The translations under genes and the position numbers were made by a program. A DNA stretch of 64,000 nt from the NCBI RefSeq assembly GCF_000688475.1, contig NZ_JIAN01000005.1, positions 62,001 through 126,000 of the forward strand, written 5' to 3'. The notes under the pieces were generated by a model, which saw nothing but the letters and a program-made list of their open reading frames with translations, was not told the DNA's origin and ran no database searches. Source of the stretch: Cellulomonas sp. URHE0023 (GTDB lineage: Bacteria; Actinomycetota; Actinomycetes; Actinomycetales; Cellulomonadaceae). Below are positions 27,852 through 35,619 of the stretch, in pieces (position 1 is the first letter of the stretch; each line of letters starts with the position of its first letter).

Positions 27852-27916
27852 ACGCTAGGAAGCCGGTGTTGCGCCGTGGGTGCGTCGCCGTTACCTCGGC
27901 GGAACCTTTCCCGCAC
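27852..27916 (-). promoter_or_regulatory. nirB promoter with element shared with narK
   Basis: On the minus strand TAGCGT (27852-27857) is a -10 box 38 bases before the nirB ATG. No good -35 is present. About 40 bases further upstream is GTGCGGGAAAGGTTCCG (27900-27916), repeated almost exactly in front of narK at the same distance. This looks like an activator-dependent promoter; GlnR is the obvious candidate for nitrite genes in actinobacteria, but the motif is not a clean GlnR box. Confidence 0.65.
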
Positions 27917-27948
27917 ACGGCGTCGGTGCCAGATGTGAGAGTGAGGCC

Positions 27949-28485
27949 ATGAGTCCCGTCATCGCCCTGCTGCGTGCCGTGAACGTCGGCGGTCGCAAGG
28001 TCACCTCCGCACAGCTCCGCTCGGTGGCGGAAGGCCTCGGGCACACGTCGGTGACCACCTACGTGAACAGCGGGAACCTGGTGCTCGTGCCCGCGTCCGG
28101 TGCCGACGTCGCCGCCGGGCTGTCCGCAGCCTTCGCCGACGAGTTCGGCTTCGACATCCCGGTGATGGCGCGCACACTCCCGGAGTGGGACGCCGTCGTC
28201 TCCGCTGTGCCGTTCACGCAGGAGGTGTCGCAGGACCCGACGCACCTGGTGGCCGTGTTCTGGGACGGACCGGTGGCGACGACGTCAGCCGACTTCGACC
28301 CCACGCGCTACGGCCGGGAGATGCTCGCCTGGGCGGGACGTGAGACGTACGCCTACTACCCGGACGGCCAGGGTCGCTCGAAGCTCACCATCGACGTGCT
28401 GTCCAAGGCATCCGGACGCGTCGGCACGGCACGCAACTGGAACACCGTCCTGGCCCTGCAGAAGCTGGCCCGCGAACGCGTCTAG
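27949..28485 (+). CDS. DUF1697-family protein
   Basis: A 178-residue protein with the full DUF1697 pattern: VIALLRAVNVGGRKVTSAQL at the start, SVTTYVNSGNLVLVP, FDIPVMARTLPEW and KLTIDVLSKASGRVGTARNW near the end. The family is widespread and uncharacterised. It is divergent from nirB across 135 bases and ends nine bases before the HIT gene. Its stop codon TAG is also the first three bases of the HIT gene's probable -10 box. Confidence 0.88.
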   Translation: MSPVIALLRAVNVGGRKVTSAQLRSVAEGLGHTSVTTYVNSGNLVLVPASGADVAAGLSAAFADEFGFDIPVMARTLPEWDAVVSAVPFTQEVSQDPTHLVAVFWDGPVATTSADFDPTRYGREMLAWAGRETYAYYPDGQGRSKLTIDVLSKASGRVGTARNWNTVLALQKLARERV

Positions 28486-28494
28486 CGTGGGCCC

Positions 28495-28941
28495 ATGGCC
28501 ACCCTGTTCACCAAGATCATCGACGGCGACATCGCCGGCCGGTTCGTGTGGGCCGACGACGTCGCGGTCGCGTTCGGCACCATCGCACCGATCACCGACG
28601 GCCACGTGCTCGTGGTCCCCCGCGCCGAGATCGTGCAGCTCACCGACGCCCCGGACGACGTGCTCGCCCACCTGACGGTCGTCGCGCGCACCATCGGCCA
28701 GGCTCAGCAGCGCGCCTGGGACGCACCGCGCGCCGCGCTGCTCGTCGCCGGGTTCGAGGTCCCCCACCTGCATCTGCACGTCCTGCCCGCGTGGGACGAA
28801 GCGAGCCTCACGTTCGCCAACGCCAGACCGGACCTCCCGGCCGCCGAGCTCGACGCCGCCGCCGAGCGCGTCCGTTCCGCCCTGGTCGAGCTGGGTCACG
28901 GCGCGCACGTGCCCGACTCGCTCACGTCACCCGACCTCTGA
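28495..28941 (+). CDS. HIT-family nucleotide-binding hydrolase
   Basis: A 148-residue histidine-triad protein: FTKIIDGDIAGRFVWADDVA, VVPRAEIVQLTD and the triad HLHLHVLP near residue 95, whose second histidine attacks nucleoside phosphoramidates or dinucleotides. TAGCGT ends six bases before the ATG, so the transcript is probably leaderless. A terminator hairpin follows. Confidence 0.92.
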   Translation: MATLFTKIIDGDIAGRFVWADDVAVAFGTIAPITDGHVLVVPRAEIVQLTDAPDDVLAHLTVVARTIGQAQQRAWDAPRAALLVAGFEVPHLHLHVLPAWDEASLTFANARPDLPAAELDAAAERVRSALVELGHGAHVPDSLTSPDL

Positions 28942-28965
28942 GCCCCTGACGGTTGCCTGACGAAT

Positions 28966-28998
28966 CCCTGCGCGGGGACGACAAGCCGCCGCGCAGGG
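28966..28998 (+). terminator. Terminator after the HIT gene
   Basis: CCCTGCGCGG (28966-28975) pairs perfectly with CCGCGCAGGG (28989-28998) across a 13-base loop, 25 bases after the HIT stop and 45 before the next start. Confidence 0.75.
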
Positions 28999-29042
28999 GG
29001 CAGAGTCTGCTCCACGTGAGCGGACGAGGAGGCGAGGCGACG

Positions 29043-30569
29043 ATGGCAGGACGTCGGGAGACCGGTCTCGCGGCGGTCGCGGGGCTCGTCGCCGGGGTGG
29101 TGACCATCGGCGTCGGTGCGGCCGTCTCGCTGCTGACCGGGCCGTCGTCGGACCCGCTGGTCGCGGTCGGCTCGGCGTTCGTCGACGCGACCCCGGCGTG
29201 GCTCAAGGAGTTCGCGACGACGAACTTCGGCACCAACGACAAGCTCGTGCTCGCGCTCGGCGAGGTGGTGGTGCTGCTCGCCCTGGCTGCCCTGGCGGGT
29301 GTGCTGGCCGCCCGCAGGTGGGCGTGGGGTGCGGTTCTGGTCGTCCTGCTCGGTGCGGTCTCCGCGCTCGCCGCGACCGCGCGGCCCGACGCAGGCACGC
29401 TGGCCGGGGTGCCCAGCGTCGTCGGGACGATAGCTGGGCTGTGGACGCTGCGGTTCCTGATCCGTCGCATCCCCGATGCGTCCGCGTCGCAGCGCGAGGC
29501 AGCGCAGGGGCGTCGCGGGTTCCTGCAGGCGTCGCTCGTCGCCGGAGCGGCCGGTGCGTTGGCTCTGGTCATCGGGCGGACTTTCGGCGCCACTGCCCGC
29601 AAGGCTGAGCAGGCGCGCGGTGGCCTGGTCATCCCGAAGGCGAGCACGCCCGCCGCGCCGGTGCCGGCCGGCGTGGACGTCGGGGTCGATGGCGTGGACC
29701 CCTGGCTGACGCCCGCCGACGAGTTCTACCGGATCGACACCGCGTTGACCGTTCCTAGCGTCGACCCGTCCACCTGGAGGCTGCGCATCCACGGGATGGT
29801 GGAGAACGAAGTCACGCTCACCTGGGACGAGCTGATCGCCTCGGACCTGGTCGAGGCGTACGTGACGCTGGCATGTGTGTCCAACCCGGTCGGCGGTGAC
29901 CTGATCAGCAACCAGAAGTGGCTGGGGCTGCCGATCAAGGGGCTGCTGGAGAAGGCGGGACCGACCGGTGACGCGGACATGGTGCTGTCCCGGAGCGTCG
30001 ACGGCTTCACCGCGGGTACCCCGCTGGCCGCGCTGATGGATGGGCGCGACGCCCTGCTGGCCATCGCGATGGACGGCGAACCGCTGCCGTTCGAGCACGG
30101 CTTCCCGGTGCGGATGGTGGTCCCGGGGCTGTACGGGTACGTGTCGGCGACCAAGTGGGTCGAGGACCTCACGGTCACGCGGTTCGCGGATGCCCAGGCG
30201 TACTGGACGCAGCGGGGCTGGTCGGCCGAGGGTCCGGTCAAGACCCAGTCGCGCATCGAGGTCCCCCGCCGCGACACGACCGTCACCGCCGGTCCCGTCG
30301 TGGTGGCGGGCACGTCGTGGGCGCAGCACCGGGGAGTCAGGGGGGTGCAGGTGCGCGTGGACGACGGCGCCTGGAACGACGCGACGCTCGCCGACGACGG
30401 TGGCATCGACTCGTGGCGCCAGTGGACCTGGACCTGGGACGCCGAGCCGGGCGACCACGAGCTCTACGTGCGTGCGTTCGACCCGGCAGGCCCGCAGACC
30501 GGGGCCGTCCAGGGCGAGGTCCCCGACGGTGCGACCGGCTACGACACGGTCCGCGTGAAGGTCAGCTGA
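29043..30569 (+). CDS. Membrane-anchored sulfite-oxidase-like molybdopterin oxidoreductase
   Basis: A 508-residue protein. The first 165 residues hold about four helices; after a Ser/Ala/Pro linker comes a SUOX-fold molybdenum-cofactor domain (PADEFYRIDTALTVPSVDPS, the Mo-ligand cysteine in VTLACVSN near 278, GGDLISNQKWLGLPIKGLL) and a C-terminal immunoglobulin-like dimerisation domain (VQVRVDDGAWNDATL). It acts at the outer face of the membrane on an unknown substrate; the electron acceptor is also unknown. ATG 29043 is preceded by AGGAGG. Its end overlaps the convergent metallopeptidase gene by eight bases. Confidence 0.9.
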   Translation: MAGRRETGLAAVAGLVAGVVTIGVGAAVSLLTGPSSDPLVAVGSAFVDATPAWLKEFATTNFGTNDKLVLALGEVVVLLALAALAGVLAARRWAWGAVLVVLLGAVSALAATARPDAGTLAGVPSVVGTIAGLWTLRFLIRRIPDASASQREAAQGRRGFLQASLVAGAAGALALVIGRTFGATARKAEQARGGLVIPKASTPAAPVPAGVDVGVDGVDPWLTPADEFYRIDTALTVPSVDPSTWRLRIHGMVENEVTLTWDELIASDLVEAYVTLACVSNPVGGDLISNQKWLGLPIKGLLEKAGPTGDADMVLSRSVDGFTAGTPLAALMDGRDALLAIAMDGEPLPFEHGFPVRMVVPGLYGYVSATKWVEDLTVTRFADAQAYWTQRGWSAEGPVKTQSRIEVPRRDTTVTAGPVVVAGTSWAQHRGVRGVQVRVDDGAWNDATLADDGGIDSWRQWTWTWDAEPGDHELYVRAFDPAGPQTGAVQGEVPDGATGYDTVRVKVS

Positions 30570-31617
30570 CGCCGAGCGGCACCTCGACGCGCGAGGACGT
30601 CACCACGCGGTGCACGAAGTCGAGCTTGCGGGCCACCGGCTCAGGGATCTCGAACGGGTACAGGTCGTGCTTGCCCATCGCGCGGTTGACCCGGTTGAAG
30701 AACGTGGCCAGCGGGAGCCAGTCGCCGAGGATGTCGTCCATCGTGGCGTCCGCGTAGCTGGTGCGCGGGGTGATGCCACGGTCGGGGATCGTCGGCACCC
30801 CTTCCATCTTCACGCTCAGGTTCCCTGCACCGGCCGTGATCAGCGTGCTGGTGACGTGCAGGTAGTGCGCGAAGCACTCCGCGAAGTCCTCCCACGGGTG
30901 CATCGTGGCGTACTGGGAGATGTAGCCCTCCTGCCAGTCCCGCGGCGCACCTTCGAGGTAGTGGCGGGCGATCGCGTCCTTGTAGGAGGCCCGCTCGTCG
31001 CCGAAGATCGAGCGGCACTCGTCGATCCAGCCGGTCTGCTCCACGAGGATCCACTGGTAGTAGTGCCCGACCTCGTGCCGGAAGTGCCCGAGCATCGTGC
31101 GGTACGGCTCCCCCAGGCTGATCCGCAGCGCCTCGCGGTGGGCGTCGAGCGACTCGGCCAGGTCGATCGTGATGATCCCGTTGGCGTGCCCGATGAGCAC
31201 GCGCGCGCCGTCGGAACGCGACGAGAGCAGGTCGAAGCCGAGGCCGCCCTTCTTCTCGTACCAGGGCACGACCGGCAGCCCCAGGTCCGCCAGCTGGACC
31301 AGCAGCCGCCGCTTGTCCGCGGACGCGCTCGCAAGCTTCTCCAGCGCCAACGTGTCGTCGCTGCTGGGTCGGGTTCGCGTGAGCCTGCAGGCCAGACACC
31401 GACCCGACCCGGAGTCGCCCGCGACGAGCCAGTTGCAGCCCCAGGGCCGGTTGCCGCACGGGAACCACCACGACCCGCCGACGTCGCTGCCCTGCTCCGG
31501 CGCCGCGCGCATCGTCAGAGTCGGCGGGTGCAGCCCGATCTCCAGCCCGCACGCCGAGCACTCGGTCGACTCGATGAAGGCGATGGTTGCGCACCGGGGG
31601 CAACGGAAGACGTCCAC
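30562..31617 (-). CDS. Zinc-ribbon putative zinc metallopeptidase
   Basis: A 351-residue protein starting with a zinc ribbon (CPRC and CSAC pairs), then a second Cys-rich segment (CGNRPWGC, CLAC), and a metalloprotease domain with HEVGHYYQ near residue 180, the downstream YATMHPWEDFAECFAHYLH and a conserved WLPLATFFNRVNRAMG. This matches the uncharacterised Peptidase_Mx-type family. No signal peptide, so cytosolic. GTG 31617 lies seven bases after TAGGTT, indicating a leaderless message. Substrate unknown. Confidence 0.85.
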   Translation of the reverse strand: MDVFRCPRCATIAFIESTECSACGLEIGLHPPTLTMRAAPEQGSDVGGSWWFPCGNRPWGCNWLVAGDSGSGRCLACRLTRTRPSSDDTLALEKLASASADKRRLLVQLADLGLPVVPWYEKKGGLGFDLLSSRSDGARVLIGHANGIITIDLAESLDAHREALRISLGEPYRTMLGHFRHEVGHYYQWILVEQTGWIDECRSIFGDERASYKDAIARHYLEGAPRDWQEGYISQYATMHPWEDFAECFAHYLHVTSTLITAGAGNLSVKMEGVPTIPDRGITPRTSYADATMDDILGDWLPLATFFNRVNRAMGKHDLYPFEIPEPVARKLDFVHRVVTSSRVEVPLGVS

Positions 31618-31664
31618 GCCCGTGAACCTAGCCCCCCGCGTGCCTCTCAGCCTCGACGCGCCGA

Positions 31665-31693
31665 CACCGGCCGCGGACTGCCCGCGACCGGTG
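31665..31693 (-). terminator. Terminator after narK
   Basis: CACCGGCCGCGG (31665-31676) pairs with CCGCGACCGGTG (31682-31693), 12 bp with one mismatch and a five-base loop, 18 bases past the narK stop. Confidence 0.65.
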
Positions 31694-31711
31694 CCGTGCA
31701 GACGAGCGGGA

Positions 31712-33103
31712 TCAGATGACCGTGGAGCCGAACCTGCCGGAGCGCCGCTGGTAGACGGCCCACGTGGTCAGTCCCATGACCACGTAGAAGCCGACGATCA
31801 CCCAGAGCGCGGCCTGGATGTTGCCGGTCAGCGAGGTGGAGGCTGCGAAGCCCCGCGGCACCAGGAACCCGCCGAAAGCGCCGATCGCACCCGCGATGCC
31901 GATCGCACCGGCCGCGGCCTTGATGCGGCGGGCGCGGTCGGCGGCGTCGGTGACTCCGAAGCTGAACACCGCAGGGATCATCCGGTAGACGGAGCCGTTG
32001 CCTGCGCCCGTCGCCGTGAACAGGACGAGGAACGAGGCGAGGAACGCACCGAAGGAGTGGGCGCGCAGCGCGAAGATCGCGCAGACGACACCGGTGCCCA
32101 TGATCGCGAACGCCGCGATGGTCACTCGTGCACCGCCGAGCTTGTCGGCCAGGATCCCGCCGAGCGGGCGGGCCAGGGAGCCGACGAGAGCACCGGCGAA
32201 CGCGATCGAGATCGTCACGTCGGGGAACTGCCCCTTGAGCAGCGTCGGGAAGGCGCCCGCGAACCCGATGAACGAACCGAACGTGCCGATGTAGATGAAC
32301 GACAGGATCCAGGTGTTCCGCATCCGGGCGGCGACACCGTAGGCCCGGGGGTCCGACTTGGCGTTGGACAGGTTGTCCATGTAGCGCCACGCCAGGATCG
32401 CCGCGAGGACCACCAACGGCACGAACATGAAGCCGGCGCGCTCCAGCGAGACACCCGCGCCGATGACGATCACCAACGGCACGGCGAACTGGACGGCCGC
32501 GGTGCCGAGGTTGCCGCCTGCCGCGTTCAGGCCGAGCGCCCGACCCTTCTCCCGCTCCGGGTAGAAGAACGAGATGTTCGCCATCGACGAGGCGAAGTTG
32601 CCGCCGCCGACACCCGCCATGCACGCCACCGCAAGCAGCGCCGGGAATCCCCACGACGGGTTCTGCACCACGACGCCCAGCCCGATCGTCGGGACGAGCA
32701 GCAGGAGCGCCGAGATGATCGTCCAGTTGCGGCCACCGAAGAGCGGGACCGCGAACGTGTACGGGATGCGCAGCGTGGCACCCACCAGGCTCGGGACCGC
32801 GATGAGCCAGAACGTCTGGTCGACGCTGAGCACGAACCCGACGCCGGCCAGCTGCGGAACCACGATGCTCCACACGGCCCAGACCGCGAACCCGAGGAAC
32901 TCCGCGAAGATCGACAGGACCAGGTTCCGACGCGCGATCGACCTGCCGACCGACGCCCACTGACCTGCGTCTTCAGGGTTCCAGCCGTCGATCCACCGGC
33001 CGGGACGAGTGGTGATCGGCGCACCCGTGAGGGCGCCGGTGTCGAGCGTTGCGGACGCCGTGGTGGTGTCTGGGGCGTCGGCGGTCACGAGCGGTGTCGC
33101 CAT
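31712..33103 (-). CDS. narK: Nitrate/nitrite transporter (NarK-type MFS)
   Basis: A 463-residue major-facilitator protein with twelve helices and both nitrate signature regions: GVGGGNFASSMANISFFYP in helix 5 and ATGAGNGSVYRMIPAVF in helix 11. It moves nitrate and/or nitrite across the membrane, supplying NirBD. ATG 33103 has GGAGG upstream. Its promoter closely copies that of nirB. No nitrate reductase gene is in the window, so uptake of nitrite or export/import exchange cannot be distinguished. Confidence 0.93.
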   Translation of the reverse strand: MATPLVTADAPDTTTASATLDTGALTGAPITTRPGRWIDGWNPEDAGQWASVGRSIARRNLVLSIFAEFLGFAVWAVWSIVVPQLAGVGFVLSVDQTFWLIAVPSLVGATLRIPYTFAVPLFGGRNWTIISALLLLVPTIGLGVVVQNPSWGFPALLAVACMAGVGGGNFASSMANISFFYPEREKGRALGLNAAGGNLGTAAVQFAVPLVIVIGAGVSLERAGFMFVPLVVLAAILAWRYMDNLSNAKSDPRAYGVAARMRNTWILSFIYIGTFGSFIGFAGAFPTLLKGQFPDVTISIAFAGALVGSLARPLGGILADKLGGARVTIAAFAIMGTGVVCAIFALRAHSFGAFLASFLVLFTATGAGNGSVYRMIPAVFSFGVTDAADRARRIKAAAGAIGIAGAIGAFGGFLVPRGFAASTSLTGNIQAALWVIVGFYVVMGLTTWAVYQRRSGRFGSTVI

Positions 33104-33141
33104 GAGAACCTCCGGGAAGGACGGGGTGGGGTACGTCCCGA

Positions 33142-33207
33142 ACGCTAGGGAGGCTGTGTTTCGGCCTGGCTGTGCTCACGGTTGCGCCGACGGAACCTTT
33201 CGCGCAC
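33142..33207 (-). promoter_or_regulatory. narK promoter with element shared with nirB
   Basis: TAGCGT (33142-33147, minus strand) is 38 bases from the narK ATG, the same spacing as at nirB. GTGCGCGAAAGGTTCCG (33191-33207) differs from the nirB copy at one position and is one base further from the -10 box. The matching geometry supports co-regulation. Confidence 0.65.
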
Positions 33208-33254
33208 GGGTCCCGGAGAGCGTCTGTGAGGTTGGCGGCGCTACCCGACCGCGG

Positions 33255-33584
33255 TCAGTCCGTGCGCGCCAGCCACGCGACCTCACCGATGTTGGGGTCG
33301 CGGCCAAGACCTGCCCACCGCGTCATCGCGACACCAACAGGGTCGACCGAGTCCCACGGCGAGAACTCCCCCGTCTCACCGTCGATGTCGCCCAGGACCA
33401 CGTCTCGTGCAACGAGTGCGCGCACGATCGCTTCCGCGAGTTCACGGATCTCGGTGTCGCTCACGCTGGACAGCTCCCGACGAAGGTGCCACGGGACCAC
33501 CCAGAGCCCGACGTAGTCGTCATCGAGCTCTCGGCTGAGCGCTTCACTCACGGTCACCGCGGCCGTCACATCGGAGCGCGACAT
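33255..33584 (-). CDS. Small hypothetical protein
   Basis: A 109-residue acidic protein (TVSEALSRELDDDYVGLWVV at the N-terminus; TEIRELAEAIVRALVARDVV; PWDSVDPVGVAMTRWAGLGR). It is soluble with no recognisable family. Good evidence for expression: GC-rich third positions and TACAGT ending exactly six bases before the ATG, as for leaderless genes here. It stands alone between narK and modA. Confidence 0.7.
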   Translation of the reverse strand: MSRSDVTAAVTVSEALSRELDDDYVGLWVVPWHLRRELSSVSDTEIRELAEAIVRALVARDVVLGDIDGETGEFSPWDSVDPVGVAMTRWAGLGRDPNIGEVAWLARTD

Positions 33585-33670
33585 AGCCGAACTGTAGTTT
33601 CGCGATGCGGAGACGTTCGCAGACGCACCGACGCCCGGCCGGCGCCTCCGGAGGGGCCGTCTGCGACGGG

Positions 33671-34609
33671 TCAGGGCGCGCCGAACCCGTTTGCCGCCAG
33701 GATCGCCTGGCCCTGGGGCCCCAGCACGTAGTCGACGAACGCCTGCGCAACCTCGGAACTGTGCGTCCGGGGAGTCGGCTCTGTCAGCACGGCGATCGGG
33801 TACCTGACGACCGCGGCCGTCGACTCCGCGAACTCGACGCCTGCCACGGCGTCCCCGGCTCCCTGCAGGGCGCCCCGGTAGACCAGGCCCGCGTCCGCCT
33901 CGCCGGACTGCACCTTGGCCAGGACCGCCTGGACGTCGGGCTCGTTGCTCGACGCCCTGACGCCCACCCCGGACGTGTCGAGGACCTTGTGGGCCGCGGA
34001 GCCGCAGGGCTCGGTGGCAGCGCAGAAGACGACCTTGCCGCCGGAGTCGGACAGCACGCCGAGGTCGTGCAGGCTCTGGAGGTTCTTCGGGTTGCCGGCC
34101 GGAACGACGATCACGAGGGCGTCCGTCGCGAAGATCGTCGCGCTGCCGTCCACGAGCCCGGCGCCCGCTACCGTCGCCATGCTGGCCTCGTCGGCAGCCG
34201 CGAACACGTCGGACGCCCCGCCTGCGACCAGCTGGGTCGCCAGCGCCGGGGAGGCGCCGTAGACGGGCGGTTCGACCGTGACGCCGGGGAACTCGTCGCC
34301 GAAGTCCGCCAGGATCTGGTCGAAGGCTCCCTGGAGCGTGACAGCGGCTGAGACGGTCAGCTCGCCGGTGAGGCCCGGGGACTCGGAGACCTCGGGGGTC
34401 AGGGTCGGGGTCGGGGTGGTCCGGGGCGCGCTCGTCTCGGCCGGCGTGCTCGGGTCGGCGCACGCAGCGAGGGCCATCAGCACCGCGGTGCCGACGACGA
34501 ACGCACGGACCCTCGACGTCGTGGGCCGGCGGTCGTGCATCGCGCGACGAGCCGCGCGTCGCGATCCCCTGCCGGCTCGGTCTTCCTGGTCCGTGCGGAA
34601 CGTGGTCAT
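33671..34609 (-). CDS. modA: Molybdate-binding lipoprotein ModA
   Basis: A 312-residue ABC binding protein. A lipobox (LMALAAC) follows a hydrophobic stretch; after a Thr/Pro linker comes the ModA fold: LTVSAAVTLQGAFDQILADF, YGASPALATQLVAGGASDVF, ADEASM, DALVIVVPAGNP and DAGLVYRGAL. Start ATG 34609 is annotated because TAGAGT lies eight bases upstream; ATG 34540 would give a more ordinary signal length. No modB or modC is adjacent, so it is an orphan binding protein. Mo supply suits the nearby SUOX-like enzyme. Confidence 0.88.
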   Translation of the reverse strand: MTTFRTDQEDRAGRGSRRAARRAMHDRRPTTSRVRAFVVGTAVLMALAACADPSTPAETSAPRTTPTPTLTPEVSESPGLTGELTVSAAVTLQGAFDQILADFGDEFPGVTVEPPVYGASPALATQLVAGGASDVFAAADEASMATVAGAGLVDGSATIFATDALVIVVPAGNPKNLQSLHDLGVLSDSGGKVVFCAATEPCGSAAHKVLDTSGVGVRASSNEPDVQAVLAKVQSGEADAGLVYRGALQGAGDAVAGVEFAESTAAVVRYPIAVLTEPTPRTHSSEVAQAFVDYVLGPQGQAILAANGFGAP

Positions 34610-34719
34610 GGACGCCGACTCTAGGACCGGCGCGCACCTGGACCAGGGAACGCCACCGCATGTCAGAGCGCCGTCACGTTGGGCGCGTGCTCGGCACGTG
34701 CAGCCGATAGCGTCGGGCC

Positions 34720-35565
34720 ATGGGAAAGAAGTCTGACAAGAAGGACAAGTCCGGCAAGATCCCCAACAAGGTCTACGAGGCAGAGCTCTTCCGCCTCCAG
34801 GCCGAGCTGGTGAAGCTGCAGGAGTGGACCAAGACCACCGGCGCGCGAGTCGTCGTGATCTTCGAGGGACGCGACGCCGCCGGCAAGGGCGGCACGATCA
34901 AGCGGATCACGGAGTACCTCAGTGCCCGCGTCGCGCGCGTCGCCGCGCTGCCGTCCCCGACCGAACGCGAGAAGACCCAGTGGTACTACCAGCGCTACGT
35001 GGCGAACCTGCCCGCGGCGGGCGAGATCGTGCTGTTCGACCGCTCCTGGTACAACCGCGCGGGGGTCGAGAAGGTGATGGGGTTCTGCACCCCCCAGGAG
35101 TACAGCCGGTTCATGCGGCAGACGCCGATCTTCGAGCAGATGCTCATCGAGGACGGGATCCTGCTGCGCAAGTACTGGTTCTCCGTGTCCGACACCGAGC
35201 AGCTCAAGCGGTTCCGGTCGCGGCTGGACGACCCGGTGCGGCAGTGGAAGCTGAGCCCGATGGACCTGGAGTCCATCTCCCGCTGGGAGGAGTACTCGCG
35301 GGCCAAGGACGAGATGCTCGTGCACACCGACGTGCCCGTGAGCCCGTGGTTCGTCGTCGAGTCGGACATCAAGAAGCACGCTCGCCTGAACATGATCAGT
35401 CACCTGCTCTCCACGATCCCCTACACGGACGTGCCGCACGAGAAGGTCGTCCTGCCCGAGCGGCCGCCCGCCTCGACGGGCTACGAACGACCGCCCCGGG
35501 AGATGTCGACGTACGTCCCGGACCACGTCGCGGCGCTGCGGGGCGACCCCGAGAAGGACCTCTGA
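34720..35565 (+). CDS. ppk2: Polyphosphate kinase 2
   Basis: A 281-residue PPK2-family enzyme transferring phosphate between polyphosphate and nucleotides. Walker A FEGRDAAGKGGTIKRI, the lid segment REKTQWYYQRYV, Walker B FDRSWYNRAGVEKVMGF and SPMDLESISRWEEYSRAKDE are all present. The N-terminus is lysine-rich. TAGCGT (34708-34713) is six bases from the ATG, so the mRNA is probably leaderless. Whether it prefers ADP, GDP or AMP cannot be told from these motifs. Confidence 0.94.
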   Translation: MGKKSDKKDKSGKIPNKVYEAELFRLQAELVKLQEWTKTTGARVVVIFEGRDAAGKGGTIKRITEYLSARVARVAALPSPTEREKTQWYYQRYVANLPAAGEIVLFDRSWYNRAGVEKVMGFCTPQEYSRFMRQTPIFEQMLIEDGILLRKYWFSVSDTEQLKRFRSRLDDPVRQWKLSPMDLESISRWEEYSRAKDEMLVHTDVPVSPWFVVESDIKKHARLNMISHLLSTIPYTDVPHEKVVLPERPPASTGYERPPREMSTYVPDHVAALRGDPEKDL

Positions 35566-35619
35566 CGCCCTCGGTGAACGGCGTTGCGTAGGGGGCGCCG
35601 ACCTGCGAGTTTGGTGCGC

